This document shows positions 44,793-56,160 of a DNA stretch of 64,000 nt, piece by piece. Origin of the DNA: Glebionis coronaria (Eukaryota > Streptophyta > Magnoliopsida > Asterales > Asteraceae); assembly GCA_025667525.1 (NCBI GenBank), contig CM046882.1:522004618-522068617 (forward strand). Reading direction: 5' to 3'. The notes below the pieces were generated by a model, which did no database searches, was not told the origin of the DNA, and worked only from the letters and a program-made list of their open reading frames with translations. The translations under genes and the position numbers were made by a program. Within the stretch, counting starts at the first letter, position 1. The number at the start of each line of letters is the position of its first letter.

Positions 44793-47278
44793 GTTGGGCT
44801 TTGTAGTGCAAGTGTGATACGATGTCGTATGTGTGCATGCTTAAAGTTAGCTAAATATAATAAAGCTTGACTTTACTTTTGCAATGCAAAGACCCCTAGT
44901 GTGTTGTTAGTGGATGTTCTAACTTATTTAATTTTTCTAGATAATCATTTTTTTAGGACGAGAAAAGTATTACGGAGTACGTAGTTAATAAAGACTTTAA
45001 TGAAAATTTAATAAGCGTCATTTTCTCTCGCATTGTAAATACGTACATAATTGAAATTATATATTTTCACCAATTAATCCAGCATTTGGATTCATTGTAA
45101 AGTCGTACCCATGTCACGTACCCATTCAACACCAAAAATTAAAAAAAAATAGTGGTCATTAGTTATACAAGGAAATCAAGAAACGCTTGCAAAAAAAATC
45201 CTTAGAAATTTCTTTGCCAATACGTATTTACCTCTCATTTTCAAATTACTTCTTTTCTCGTATTTTTAAGTTTCCGAGTAAGCACCTTTCTCATGACTTT
45301 AATATCACGAAATGCAATTTTTTTTCTTCGGAATTGCCTTCACTGTCTCACATTTTTTCTGCAATTAATAAAGAAGATGTGACGAGGATATATATATACT
45401 ACATCTCAAGTAATGCTAAGTTGGTTACATGTTATTAGATTAGAAAAAGAAAGAACTCTACAATTTCAATTCGTTACGTGTAGTATGTATCACATAAACA
45501 AAAGTATGAAAGTTTGTATGTTAATGATACTTCTATGTTAATGATACTTCTATGTTCTATCATTACCATTAAATGACTGTTGCCTAAAAAGTTTGAGTTT
45601 GTAAACATGGATTTGTTACTCGGGACATTTTAATAATCCTCTTCACATAATTAACCTAGTTATGAAAACTATATCTTGCTTGCACCATGCATGTGTCCAT
45701 ATATATATGTTTAGGGGGCGTGCATGTTTACTTAAGCTGCCTTTCATCTTATAAGCTTATTTTACTAGGTTTATATTTCACAAGATCGTTTTTTCCGATC
45801 TATTATCGTATTTGTGAGGCATATTATGAGCTAAACATGGAAAATAAACACGTAAATTAAGCTTACGAAATATAAACTGATCGAAAACACGCATAATCTC
45901 AAATAAAATAAGCTTGAACAAACCCCTATTATAGAAATTTTGTTATTAATTATTTATGGTCTTCTTGGTCTTGAAAGATGTCATCTTGAAAAGGAAGTTG
46001 TTGAAAATTTTGAAAGGCGACAGAAATTTCATAGAAGCTCAAAATCATTTGCAAAGTAAAGTGATAATAGTGGAAATGTCTGAGTTCTCACGTTGGTCAA
46101 TCGTCCATGCAGCAGACGGCTGTTTTCTTTTATGGGGCTCACCACTAGAGAGAATGGGGTATCACAAGTTCACAACACACTATTAATTAGAGCTCTGCTG
46201 CTGATATTAGTTCAGCTTCACATTATTTCAGCACATTACATCAAAATATTTTTTCATTCACAAAACATTTCAACTTTTTTATTTGAGCCTTACCTACCTA
46301 CGATTTTAATTTTTTCTTATTAAAAGACTAATATTTTATTTAAATAAATATAAAATATATCAAAAATATTTTAATGAAAAAAATAAATTAGTCAATAAGT
46401 CGAATTGAAGATTTAATCTTAACAAATACAAAAATAATAAAAGATAAACAATATTTTAATGAAAAACAAATCCAGAAAAAATATAAGAAAACATTTCTTG
46501 CTTAACCATCTTCTTCTAATATTCTTTAATGGATAAAGAAAAAAAATCATAATGACAAAAAAGTAACTCAACAAAAAAGGTTAACTCCACAACTCTTTTG
46601 TCTTATTCACTTCGTAAACATGACAAATTGCACGACGAGTTCATTCGACGAGCCACAAGGGTGTAGAGGCGAGACTCGACGAACAACGGTAAGCCATCCA
46701 CTTAAGATTTGTCGAAGCTTTATGTTGGAACTTACATCTATAAACCACAATGACATATTATAGATCACGAGTACGCATCGGTAGATAAACAAGAACTCAT
46801 ATAGGTAAATCATTAATGGAACTGAAAGCATGTACCTTTTAGAAGTACAATTAATAACCAAATCGGATATCAACCAATATTAAAATCACTAGATTCAAAT
46901 GATAAATCCTCTAAGAACACGTAAAAATAGGTTACAACCAAACGATAAGGTATGCTAGTACACGTTGTGTTAAACCACCAATAACCGAAACCTTGAATCC
47001 AATCAACACACAAAAACCTACGGTTTCTTATCTTTTGATCGACTAAACAAACTGAACACCCCTTGGGGTTTTGCTCGACTGATCACACAAATAAGGTAAG
47101 AGGGAAACGAGTTATAGGTATTAGGGATATTCAAGTATTGGTGAATAATGAAAACCTTAACCTCCTCGTAAGCCTAACAAAACTTGACTTGCAAGTTAAA
47201 ATTTGTTTAAATTATGTGCAAGAAACACTTACAATAATTTTTAGACTTAGTATAATTTATGCTCAAATAGGGGGAGAT
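44793..47278. other. AT-rich intergenic region, no supported gene
   Basis: About 2.5 kb right of the P450. Its leftmost part is the P450 promoter. Short open frames (for example 45956-46186 and 46607-46873) have no recognisable domains. The last ~20 bases, AAATAGGGGGAGAT, are a copia polypurine tract belonging to the LTR that follows. Confidence 0.5.
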
Positions 47279-48138
47279 TGTTGGACCAATGAAAGTTCTA
47301 ACTATGGCCCAGTCTTGATTTGATTTAAATTAGACTAAATGTTATCTGTCGCTGATGAAGTCCAGCGACAGAGTAAAGGACCAGCTGAAGGTAGAGCCTC
47401 AGATGGCACACTAGAGACATTCATGTCAGAGACATCGTCAGAGAAGTCGAAGATTATCTGAAGAGATACTCACCAGCCTTTATGGATAAGTTGGGATGTA
47501 GAAGGAATGTGATAGTGTTCGAGGACCTATGAGGTGGCAATACTCAGAGGTCACTCCAAACTCTTTGAAGACCTAGCAAGTAGAGATTTGTCTTATCTCT
47601 TTCTGGTTTAGGCAGAAGAATCTAATAAAGCAATTTGGGTGGGGAAAAGTGAAGATTCAAGTTAAAGAAACTTAGTACGACCTAGTGGAAAAAGTGAACA
47701 GTTGACAAAACGGCTCACTGAAAGTTGGTTAAAGGGATGTCCAAGAATAGACATGCATTTAATGTAGTGTACTACTTCCACTTAGAAGTTGGCACGTACC
47801 AACTACCCCCACTAAGGTAGCAACCTCGTACCACTATAAGTAGAGATAGAAAAGGGGAGAAAAGCATCACTTGTATTCACAATCATTATTGTTTGTCTTT
47901 TCTCCATGTTGAACCCCTGGAGTCCAAGGTTGTGTTCAGCGACTCAGTTGGTTCACTTGTAAACTTGATACGAGTATCAAGTTTACTTGTTAAACGGTTT
48001 TATACATTGTCATTTAAGAAGTGTGATCCATAACACTTTATAATACTTTGTTTATAAGTAATAAAACATTACGCGTTTGAAAAGTAATTTATCGTGTGTT
48101 ATTTTTTGGTTACGGAGTTATAGTATTAGTGTATTACA
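47279..48138 (+). repeat. Copia 3' LTR of a truncated element
   Basis: TGTTGGACCAAT starts directly after the purine tract GGGGGAGAT (47270-47278), and TATTACA closes it at 48138, about 860 bp. CACTATAAGTAG near 47838 is a likely TATA box. No pol in this orientation lies upstream, so only the 3' end survives. The right border rests on the TG...CA rule and the resumption of pol codons, not on a second LTR. Confidence 0.6.
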
Positions 48139-48174
48139 ATAGGCTTATATTTAGGACTTTTAGATTTATTCCTG

Positions 48175-50202
48175 AACACCCATCTAGTACCAATTGCCCT
48201 CATTCTAGTAGGTAAATCACAAAGTTCCCACACATCTTGTAATTTAAACTGGAGAAGTTCTTCATGCATAGCCTCAATCCAAGAAACATCTTCTAAAGCC
48301 TTTTAATGCTCTTAGGTTCCTCTTGAGACAAAAAGCAAGCAAAGAGAGAAATATTAACATCCATGTGCTCCTTTTTTTTCATAAATGGCACTAATGAACC
48401 CTTTCTGATTGGTAGTTTTGATTCTGGTCATTCTCCTGGTTTGCATAGGATACTAAACATCACCAATCACATTTTCCAGGTGATGCTCTTTTGTAAGTCT
48501 TGTAACTAGTGTTCTAGGCACACTTAAAGAACTAGGTAAATTGCCCAAATCAGCATCCTCCCAATCATCTAAATTGCTATCATGAAAATCATCTTATTGA
48601 TCAAGATCTGGTTGATACATCAGCTTTCCAGTACCAACATTAGAATTTACACTACCAGCATTAACTTCTAGTAGACCAGTATTAGCATCTTCAATAGTGA
48701 TTGTATCATCTGAAACATTCTTTTCAGCACTTGGATCCTCAAGCTCTAAAATCACCATCCAAATGTGGTAACAAAATAACTTCCTCCTCTGAACCTGCAT
48801 CTTTGTTAATGTTTATACTAGTAATTAGAACATAATTCATGGTACTTGACAACGTGTCAATATCAAACATCCATTCAGGCTCAACCAGTATCCACAGGTT
48901 TATTCTCCAAGAACCTAATATGCAGACTTTCTTCAACTTGTTTGCTTCTAAGATTGTAAACCCTATAGGCTTTACTATGCAAAGAATAACCCACCAAAAG
49001 ACCTTCATCTGACTTCTCATCAAACTTTCCCAAATGATCCAAAGTATTGAGAGTAGACACATGACACCCAAATGGCCTTAAGTAATGCATTGTAGGAGCT
49101 CTCCCTTTAAAGAGATCATAGAGAGTCTTGTTATGAGGGTTAACAACCAACACCATATTTTATACATAGCATGTTGTACTAAGAGCTTCTGCCCAAAATT
49201 AAATGGGCAATTTTGAATCATCTAACATAGTTCTTGCAGCTTCTATGAGAGTTTTATTTCTTCTTTCAACAACCCCATTCTTTTGTGGAGTTCTTGCAAT
49301 AGTGAACTCTCTTCTAATTCCATTGACTTCGCAAAAATCATTCATCTCTTGGTTCTTAAATTCTGTACCATTATCACATCTAATTTCCTTGACAAAGTTT
49401 TCATTGTGATTTTCTAATTCATTAATAAAAATCTTGAGTATATTAGGTGTTTCAGCCTTTGTTTAAAGGAACAATACATAAGTAAATCTACTAAAATCAT
49501 CAGTGATCACTAAACAGTAGTTCTTGTAATTCAGACTATACACAAAAGTAGGTCCAAACAAATCCATATAAAGAACTTCCAAAGGCTTTGAAGTAGAATT
49601 ATGATTTTGGACTTGCAAGAAGCTCTGTGTTGCTTCTCCTTTAGACACGCTACACAAGTTTTATCATTGAGAAAATGTTTAGAAGGTAGACCTCTAGCTA
49701 GATTCTCTTGAACCAATTTGTTGATGTTCTTGAAGTTTGCATGTCCAAGCCTCCTATGCCAAAGCATTGCCTCATCAGATGTAGCTTGTACAATTAGTGC
49801 AGTTAAACCTTCTTTAGGAGTCATGTTCTTCATATCAACACAATACGTATTTTTCTTTCTTGGAACTCTAAAAAGTATCTGATTATCATCAGGCATTTTA
49901 AAGTCTGGTGAAAGAACTACACATTCCGTGTCAGTAAAAAGCACAAAAGTCCTTTTGTCACATATATGATATATGCTAAAAAGATTGTACTAAAGCTCTT
50001 TCACATAGTATAAATCTTCAAAGTCAATATTCCTTGCCTTGAATGTACCTTTTCCATATGTTTTTCCACCAGTTGTTCCCCCAAAGGTAAAATTACCTCC
50101 ATCAAATTCCTTGAAGTCATATACGAACTCCAAGTATCCTGTCATGTGCCTGAAACGTCTACTATCAAAGTATCCCCTATCTTTAAGTTCATGTAGTAAC
50201 AT
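48175..50202 (-). pseudogene. Copia pol relic (protease to RT start), minus strand
   Basis: Read on the minus strand: a protease-adjacent block (FRHMTGYLEFVYDF, 50202-49990), TECVVLSPDFKMPDDNQIL and LWHRRLGHANFKNINKL (integrase zinc site, 49944-49650), CVACLKEKQHRASCK, YCLVITDDFSRFTYV (integrase Asp region), NPHNKTLYDLFKGRAP and FGCHVSTLNTLDHLGKFD (49156-48881), then the start of RT around 48330-48180 (SWIEAMHEELLQF, GTRWVFRN). The normal protease Asp-Ser-Gly-Cys has become DSRRF. Frameshifts and stops separate the pieces; the right end is cut by the SIRE-like LTR at 50372 and the left end by the LTR at 47279-48138. It is inactive. Confidence 0.75.
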
Positions 50203-50371
50203 TCCCTACACAAGATTAAAGATGAATTAGTTCTTTTGGGGGACTCAAGCCATAACAAACTTGGATCTGCCTAGTGCATCAATGTAAATTAGTCTTTGTA
50301 GAACAATTGATGCATCATTAGGTTAGTCAGATTTACAAACTCAACATGATGTGGGCTTAAAGCATTGAACC
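50203..50371 (-). other. Copia relic continuation
   Basis: 169 bases upstream of the pol relic in its own sense, with no clear frame. GAACC (50367-50371) would be the left target duplication of the SIRE-like element; its partner was not found. Confidence 0.35.
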
Positions 50372-51613
50372 TGTAGAAACTAGAAGGGGGGGGGTTAAAT
50401 AGTTTCTTAAAATAACTTGTTAAAAGATGGTTTTTATAAAATCCTTTTCAAAAACTTAGGCTTGAGTATTTAGGTTAAACCTTCTTATACACAATATGAA
50501 CAAGGTATAGTGCAACTAAACTAATAATCACAAGTATAAAGAATAATGAATGTAAAGAGATAAGGGAAGGAAAGATCAAACCAAACACCAAGGATTTATA
50601 GTGGTTCTGAAATGAAGCTCACTCCTCGTTCCTACTTCACTCATTGAGTACTCCTTACTCGAGAGTTCACTAATCAACAAGCTCCTTAAGGTGGAGAAAC
50701 CGTACACAACGTCGCTTATCCAATTTCTGACTCTAAGCTAAAAGTCGAGCCCTAATCTTAGCTAGAACCAATCTACACCAATATACTTTAAGGACCAAGT
50801 GTTAACCTTAATACATACACAACTTCCAAATAGACACAACTACTTGAATCTTCACAACAATGACATAACAATGAATAAATAAGTTTGGATCTTCAATGGA
50901 TCTTTGAGGTAGACACAAAACTTCAAGGATGAAAGTGTTCTTCTCTTTTCACTTTGAGAGGAAGAGATGGGAGGAGAAAGATTCACTTCTAAACAAGTAG
51001 TAATCAACCAAATGACCAAGGATTTGAGTGATTTAAGAAGTATGAAAGAATCTGGAAATCTATGTGCAAAAGAGGTGAAGAGAAAATCTGAGAATGGTCC
51101 ACTTTTTATAAGACAAACTTCCAACGGCTATATCTGCCCGCGGTTCCTTATTGCAGCCCACGGTTCCTTATCGATAAGGAACCGCCATAGCCACTTATGG
51201 AACCGTCGGATTAGACTCCGATCCTTTTTATATTTTAGTGGTATGGTTCGAATCTGGAGATTAAAATATCCTGAAAGGATATTCCAAACATAGATAGAAT
51301 ATGCCATTTTCAAATTTTCAAATTTTTAAATAATTAATTTAATAAAGAAATTTCTTAAAAATAAAGTTTAATAAAAACTTGTCACACTTAATAAAAAGTG
51401 AGTTTTAAGAAAAGATTAAATCCTTGATCACTTAATTAGAATGAGTACTTATTTGTGCATACCTTAAGTGATAATTGTTGAAATGGAAAATCTTGAACTC
51501 AAGAATTCGTTTTTTGTTGTTTTCGTAAATGCTTGTTTTTACATATTGTCGTAATCAAAATAAAGCGAGACCGAAAAATGCAAGTAACGTTTTTAGGCAT
51601 CATTGCATTAACA
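50372..51613 (-). repeat. SIRE-like element 1, 3' LTR
   Basis: 1242 bp. In element sense it starts TGTTAATGC and ends TTTCTACA. TATAAAAA (51110-51103) is the likely TATA box. A quasi-palindrome lies about 25 bp upstream of it. It aligns in patches with the longer LTR at 58833-60820, for example GGAGAAACCGTACACAACG and GCTAAAAGTCGAG. Confidence 0.8.
51135..51209. repeat. Quasi-palindrome copy 1 (in U3)
   Basis: Two CGGTTCCTTA half-sites followed by two inverted ones. The centre (51161-51184) is a perfect 24-bp palindrome with half CGGTTCCTTATC. Confidence 0.85.
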
Positions 51614-53134
51614 ATCTCCCCTTTTTTGATTCCGATAATACATAAACTCAATCACCTAATAAAAAAATATTTTCGAAGATGAGTTTATTTCATTTCTCCC
51701 CCTTTGTCGAAGCAAAAAGGTTGCAAAAGTCTTTGAAGAAGAAAAGAACCAGACTTCGCAAAAGCTCCCCCTTGATGCTTACCCCCCTTGCTTGGGGCAC
51801 CAAGGAATCGATATATGGTGACAAGCTACATAGAAGGGTTAGTAGTAGAGAAGAGACAACCAACAAGATATAGCAAAGGTCACAAAAAGAAAAAATAAGA
51901 GAAGAGACAAAGATTCAAGATAAGTCATGTTAAAAGGAAACATGATAAAAGATACAAGGAAACAAAGCATACAAAGATGTATGACAAATAAAACAAGCCA
52001 AAAGAGAAGCATAAATATAATCCTAGTAAAACTAGAACTCTAAAATTTGCTTCAACTAGATGTTTTGAAGATAAACAACCAATGCTTAGATAAAAGACAA
52101 GGTAGTGGCGGAAGGAGGTGGTGGTGGCTTGGTAGAAATATCATAGTCATAGTGAAGAGGAGGTTTGACTAAGAGACTCTTGATGTAATTCAACTCCTCA
52201 TAGATATGAGCCATAGCAAGATGTTTATATTGACAACAATGACAATATGTTCTGATGCATGACATTATCATGTGAAGGAGGAAGAACACTAAAGGCTAGT
52301 AGTGGAAGATAAGAAGTTCCACAATCAACATTCTTAGAAGGATAAGAGATGTGCTTTTGAGTGTTCTTGGGTGAATTGGGAATGAAAGCAATTGGAGAAA
52401 ATGGAGGAGAATCAAGGCTTTCATTTGGAGAATAAGACATTTTGATTTGAGAAAGGATGCAAAATGCTTAGGGTTAAATAGAGAAAGCCCAAGATATTTT
52501 GTGGGGTGGTCAAAGGCTTGAAACAAAGATTCCAAAAAGTGTTGGAACAAATTTAGAGTTTCAGAAATACCCGAAAAAGAAGGCTCCGTGCGCGGTTCCT
52601 TTTCTCCACCGGCGGTTCCTTATCGATAAGGAGCCGCGGTCTCAATAAAGAACTGCCCACAGTGGGTTGATTTCCGTGATGAGGGAGGATTTTCTAATTT
52701 AGCAAATCCTACTTTTCTAGTCTAACTAATCATGGAGACATGCTAAGAAGCAAATATAGACAAAGAAAACACACAAGAACTCACCAAACAAGGTTTTGAC
52801 CAAAATACATGGATTTTAAAGAAAATCGATGTTGGAGGTGTGTAGAACTAGACAAAAAGTCATGACACAATGATCCTCCATAGCTGACTTTTGTTCTTGC
52901 TATATTTTAGAGACATATACATATGAATTATGTAAGCTCATTATCAATATCAAGAAGCTATGAAACGTTTTTAGATTGAATTAACAATGCAAAAACATTT
53001 CTCGACCATTTTCGAAAGAACTTTGAGAACTTTGAAAAAGAGAGGAGAAGTTTTCCAAAAAGATTTTGCAATACTCAATAACTCAAAGAAAGAAAAGACT
53101 CAAAAGAGAAAAACTCGATTAATAAAATGCGCAA
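51614..53134 (-). other. SIRE-like element 1 post-pol region
   Basis: Between RNase H and the polypurine tract. A minus-strand frame at 52440-52225 (MSYSPNESLDSPPFSPIAF...) is Pro/Ser-rich and resembles no family I know. It occupies the position where SIRE elements carry an extra ORF. C-rich tracts on the plus strand (TCTCCCCCTTT near 51697, CTCCCCCTTGATGC near 51768) are extra purine tracts of the element strand. Confidence 0.5.
52586..52664. repeat. Quasi-palindrome copy 2 (upstream of post-pol frame)
   Basis: CGTGCGCGGTTCC at the left and the inverted AACTGCCCACAGTGG at the right, with GGCGGTTCCTTATC/GATAAGGAGCCGCG in the middle. It lies ~150 bp upstream (minus sense) of the ATG at 52440. 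Confidence 0.85.
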
Positions 53135-56100
53135 TTAAGGAATATGTTCCATTAAACATAGACCTAGACGCAAGTAATTAAAAGGTTCCCTCTTAAGTGG
53201 CTTAGTGAAGATGTCAACTAAGTTTTCTACCGAGGGTACCTTCTCAATCGAAATGTTCCCCTTTTGAACATTATCTCTAAGGAAATGGTGGCGAATCTCT
53301 ATGTGCTTAGTTCGCGAATGTTGCACGGGATTCTTGCTAAGGTCTATTGCACCCTTATAGTCGCACATGATGGGAACATCATCAAGAGAAATTTAATAAT
53401 CAACAAGTGCTTGTTTCATCCATAGAGCTTGTTGACAAGATTTATCGGCACTCACATACTCGGCTTCCGTGGTGGATATTGCAAGAGCGGTTTGTTTCTT
53501 GGAGAACCAAGAAGTTAAACAACAACACATGAAGGTACAAACTCCACTAGTGCTTTTCCGGTCCACATAGTCTCCCGCATGATCCGAGTCCGCATAGAAA
53601 ATGGTTTCTACGCCAGTCCCTTTAGGATACCATAATCCTAAATGTATAGTGCCCTTAATGTATCGGAAGATACGCTTAACCGCTTCAAGGTGAGAGGTTT
53701 TGGGAGCCTCTTGGAAGCGAACACAAAGGAAAACACTAAACATGATATCCGGTCGACTTGCCGTTAGGTACAACAAATTACCAATAATACCTCTATATTT
53801 GGTGTTGTCTACCGACTCACAATCATCAAGAGAAATGAGTTTAGTATCCGAGGCCATAGGGGTCTTCATCGGTCTAGAGTCTTCTAATCCAAATTTCGTT
53901 TAACATACTTGGATTGATTAAAGAAAATACCATCGTCCATTTGTTTAATTTAGATTCCTAAAAAGAAGTTAAGTTCTCCCATCATACTCATTTCAAACTC
54001 GTCATGCATGATTTTGGAAAAGTCATCACACAATGATTGACAAGTTGAACCAAATATAATGTCATCAACATATATTTGTACGATAATGAAGTGAGAACCT
54101 TTCTTCTTTATAAAGAGTGTATTGTCTACCATTCCTATGGTATACTTATGTTTAACAAGAAACGCTTTAAGTCTATCATACCAAGCTTTGGGTGCTTGTT
54201 TAAGACCATACAGAGATTTCTTAAGCTTGTAAACATGATCCGGTTTCTCAAAATCAATGAAGCCGGGAGGTTGAGCCACATATACCTCCTCATTGATCAA
54301 ACCGTTAAGAAATACACTCTTTACATCCATTTTTTGAATCTTAAAGTCTAAGGCACAATCATAAGCTAAAAGGATTCTAATGGATGTTAATCTTGTTACG
54401 GGTGCGTATGTATCGTCGTAATCAATACCTTCTTGTTGATTATAGCCTTGAGCTACAAGTCTAGCCTTGTTACGAGACACAACACCATACTCGCCTAACT
54501 TATTCCTATATACCCATTTGGTTCCTATAATGGTAGAACTTCTAGGTGGAGGAACAAGTTCCCAAACGTCATTAGCAATGAATTGATTCAATTCTTCTTG
54601 CATAGCGATGACCCAACTCTCATCCATCAAAGCTTCTTTAACATTCTTTGGTTCAATCATGGAAATGAAACAAAAGAAGTTACTTTGATTTTGGACTTGA
54701 TATCTTAGGGTTCTTTGATTTAATTCGCCTATGACGTTGTCGAGAGCATGATCCTTTGACTCCTTAATGTTTACTCCATTTTCAACATTAAGGTCTTCAA
54801 CTCTAATGTTTCTAACTTATTTGGCTTTAACTACTTCTATTTCATCCAAGTCATCATCTTCCAAAGATGGTGTCTTAGATGAAGGAGCGGTTCATCAAAT
54901 GTCACATTAAGTGATTCTTCAATTACACCCGAGGTTCTATTGAGGACTATGTAGGCTTTACTAGTTTGGGAATAACCTAAAAAGATACATTCGTAAGACT
55001 TTGGGTCGAACTTAGTAAGGTAATCTTTGGTGTTGAGAATGAATCACTTGCTTCCAAACACCCTAAAGTATTACAATGAGGGCTTCTTACCTTTAAAAAT
55101 CTCATAGGGGGTCATTCCGAGGAAATGTCGAATAAGAATTCGGTTGAGAATATAGGTTGATGTGTCCACGGCATTGCACCAAAATTTTTGAGGCAAAGAT
55201 TGCTCATTTAACATCGTCCTACTCATCTCTTGGATGGTCCTATACTTCCTTTCAACTGCCCCATTTTATTGTGGAGTGCGAGGAGCCGAGAAGTTATGGG
55301 TAATACCATGAGCTTCACAAAAGGCACCGAATTGCACTTCATTATCAAATTACCTACCATGATCCATCCTAATAGAGACAATTGAACATCCTAGTTGATT
55401 TTGAATTCTTCGACTAAAGGTTTCGAAGTGAGCGAAAGCTTCATTCTTAGACGCCAAAAATCTAGTCCAAGTGAATCTAGAATAGTCATCCACTATAACT
55501 AGGTTATAAAGGTTACCTCCATAACTCCGTATGGTGGAAGGTCCAAAGAGATCCATATCTAGGAGCTCTAAGCACCGAGAGGTCGAAACCAAATTCTTGG
55601 CTTTGTGACTTGAGTGAACTTGCTTCCCAACTTTGCAAGCATCACAAAAGTGACTATCAAACTTCATCTTGGGGAGATGTCTTACCAACTCCTTAGAGAC
55701 TAAAGATTGAATTAAACGCATATTAGCGTGACCTAATCTCCTATGCTAAATAGTAGAACTATCATCTGAAGTCGCTAGACATAAGTTGTCTTTTGACTTC
55801 CTATTGACCTTCATGACAGAAAGCCCATGCTTTCTAACACCTTTTCCAATGACCTTTCTATCTTTTACGATTTCACTATCATATTCTGAAAGATGACCTT
55901 ACAATTATTGTCACAAATTTGACCTATACTTAGAAGGTTAAAACCTAAGTTATCTACGTGCTCTACCTTTTAAATGGTCATGAAGTCAAGAGAAATCGTA
56001 CATTTGCCAATGATATTGCCACGTCGATTACTAGCGAAAGTGACGTTACCTCCATCATATGCTTTGTAGTGCGAGAACAAACTTCGATTACCCGTCATGT

Positions 56101-56160
56101 GTTTAGAACATCCACTATCCTTAATCCACTCGTCTGGCTCTAAATTGATTCCCAAACATA
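53135..56160 (-). pseudogene. pol: SIRE-like element 1 pol: protease, integrase, RT, RNase H; broken
   Basis: Minus-strand blocks: protease WIKDSGCSKHMTG (56155-55970); integrase CDACKVGKQVHSSHKA and LDMDLFGPS...VIVDDYSRFTW (55721-55350); a decayed integrase C-terminus to ~54880; RT (54660-53950) with NKARLVAQGYNQ, MDVKSVFLNG, SLYGLKQAPKAWYDRL and the intact catalytic YVDD; RNase H (53869-53135) with YADSDHAGDYVDRKSTSG, TEAEYVSADKSCQQALW and IEIRHHFLRDNVQKG. Stops lie near 53393, 53890, 53948 and through integrase. The enzymes would copy and integrate the element; this copy cannot. Confidence 0.8.

Noticed and set aside
47279..48138. Solo LTR
   Set aside because: A polypurine tract directly precedes it, which fits the 3' end of a truncated element better than a solo LTR with a target duplication; no matching duplication was seen.
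53987..54351. Plus-strand frames across the SIRE-like RT
   Set aside because: Shadows of the minus-strand RT that carries the YVDD motif.
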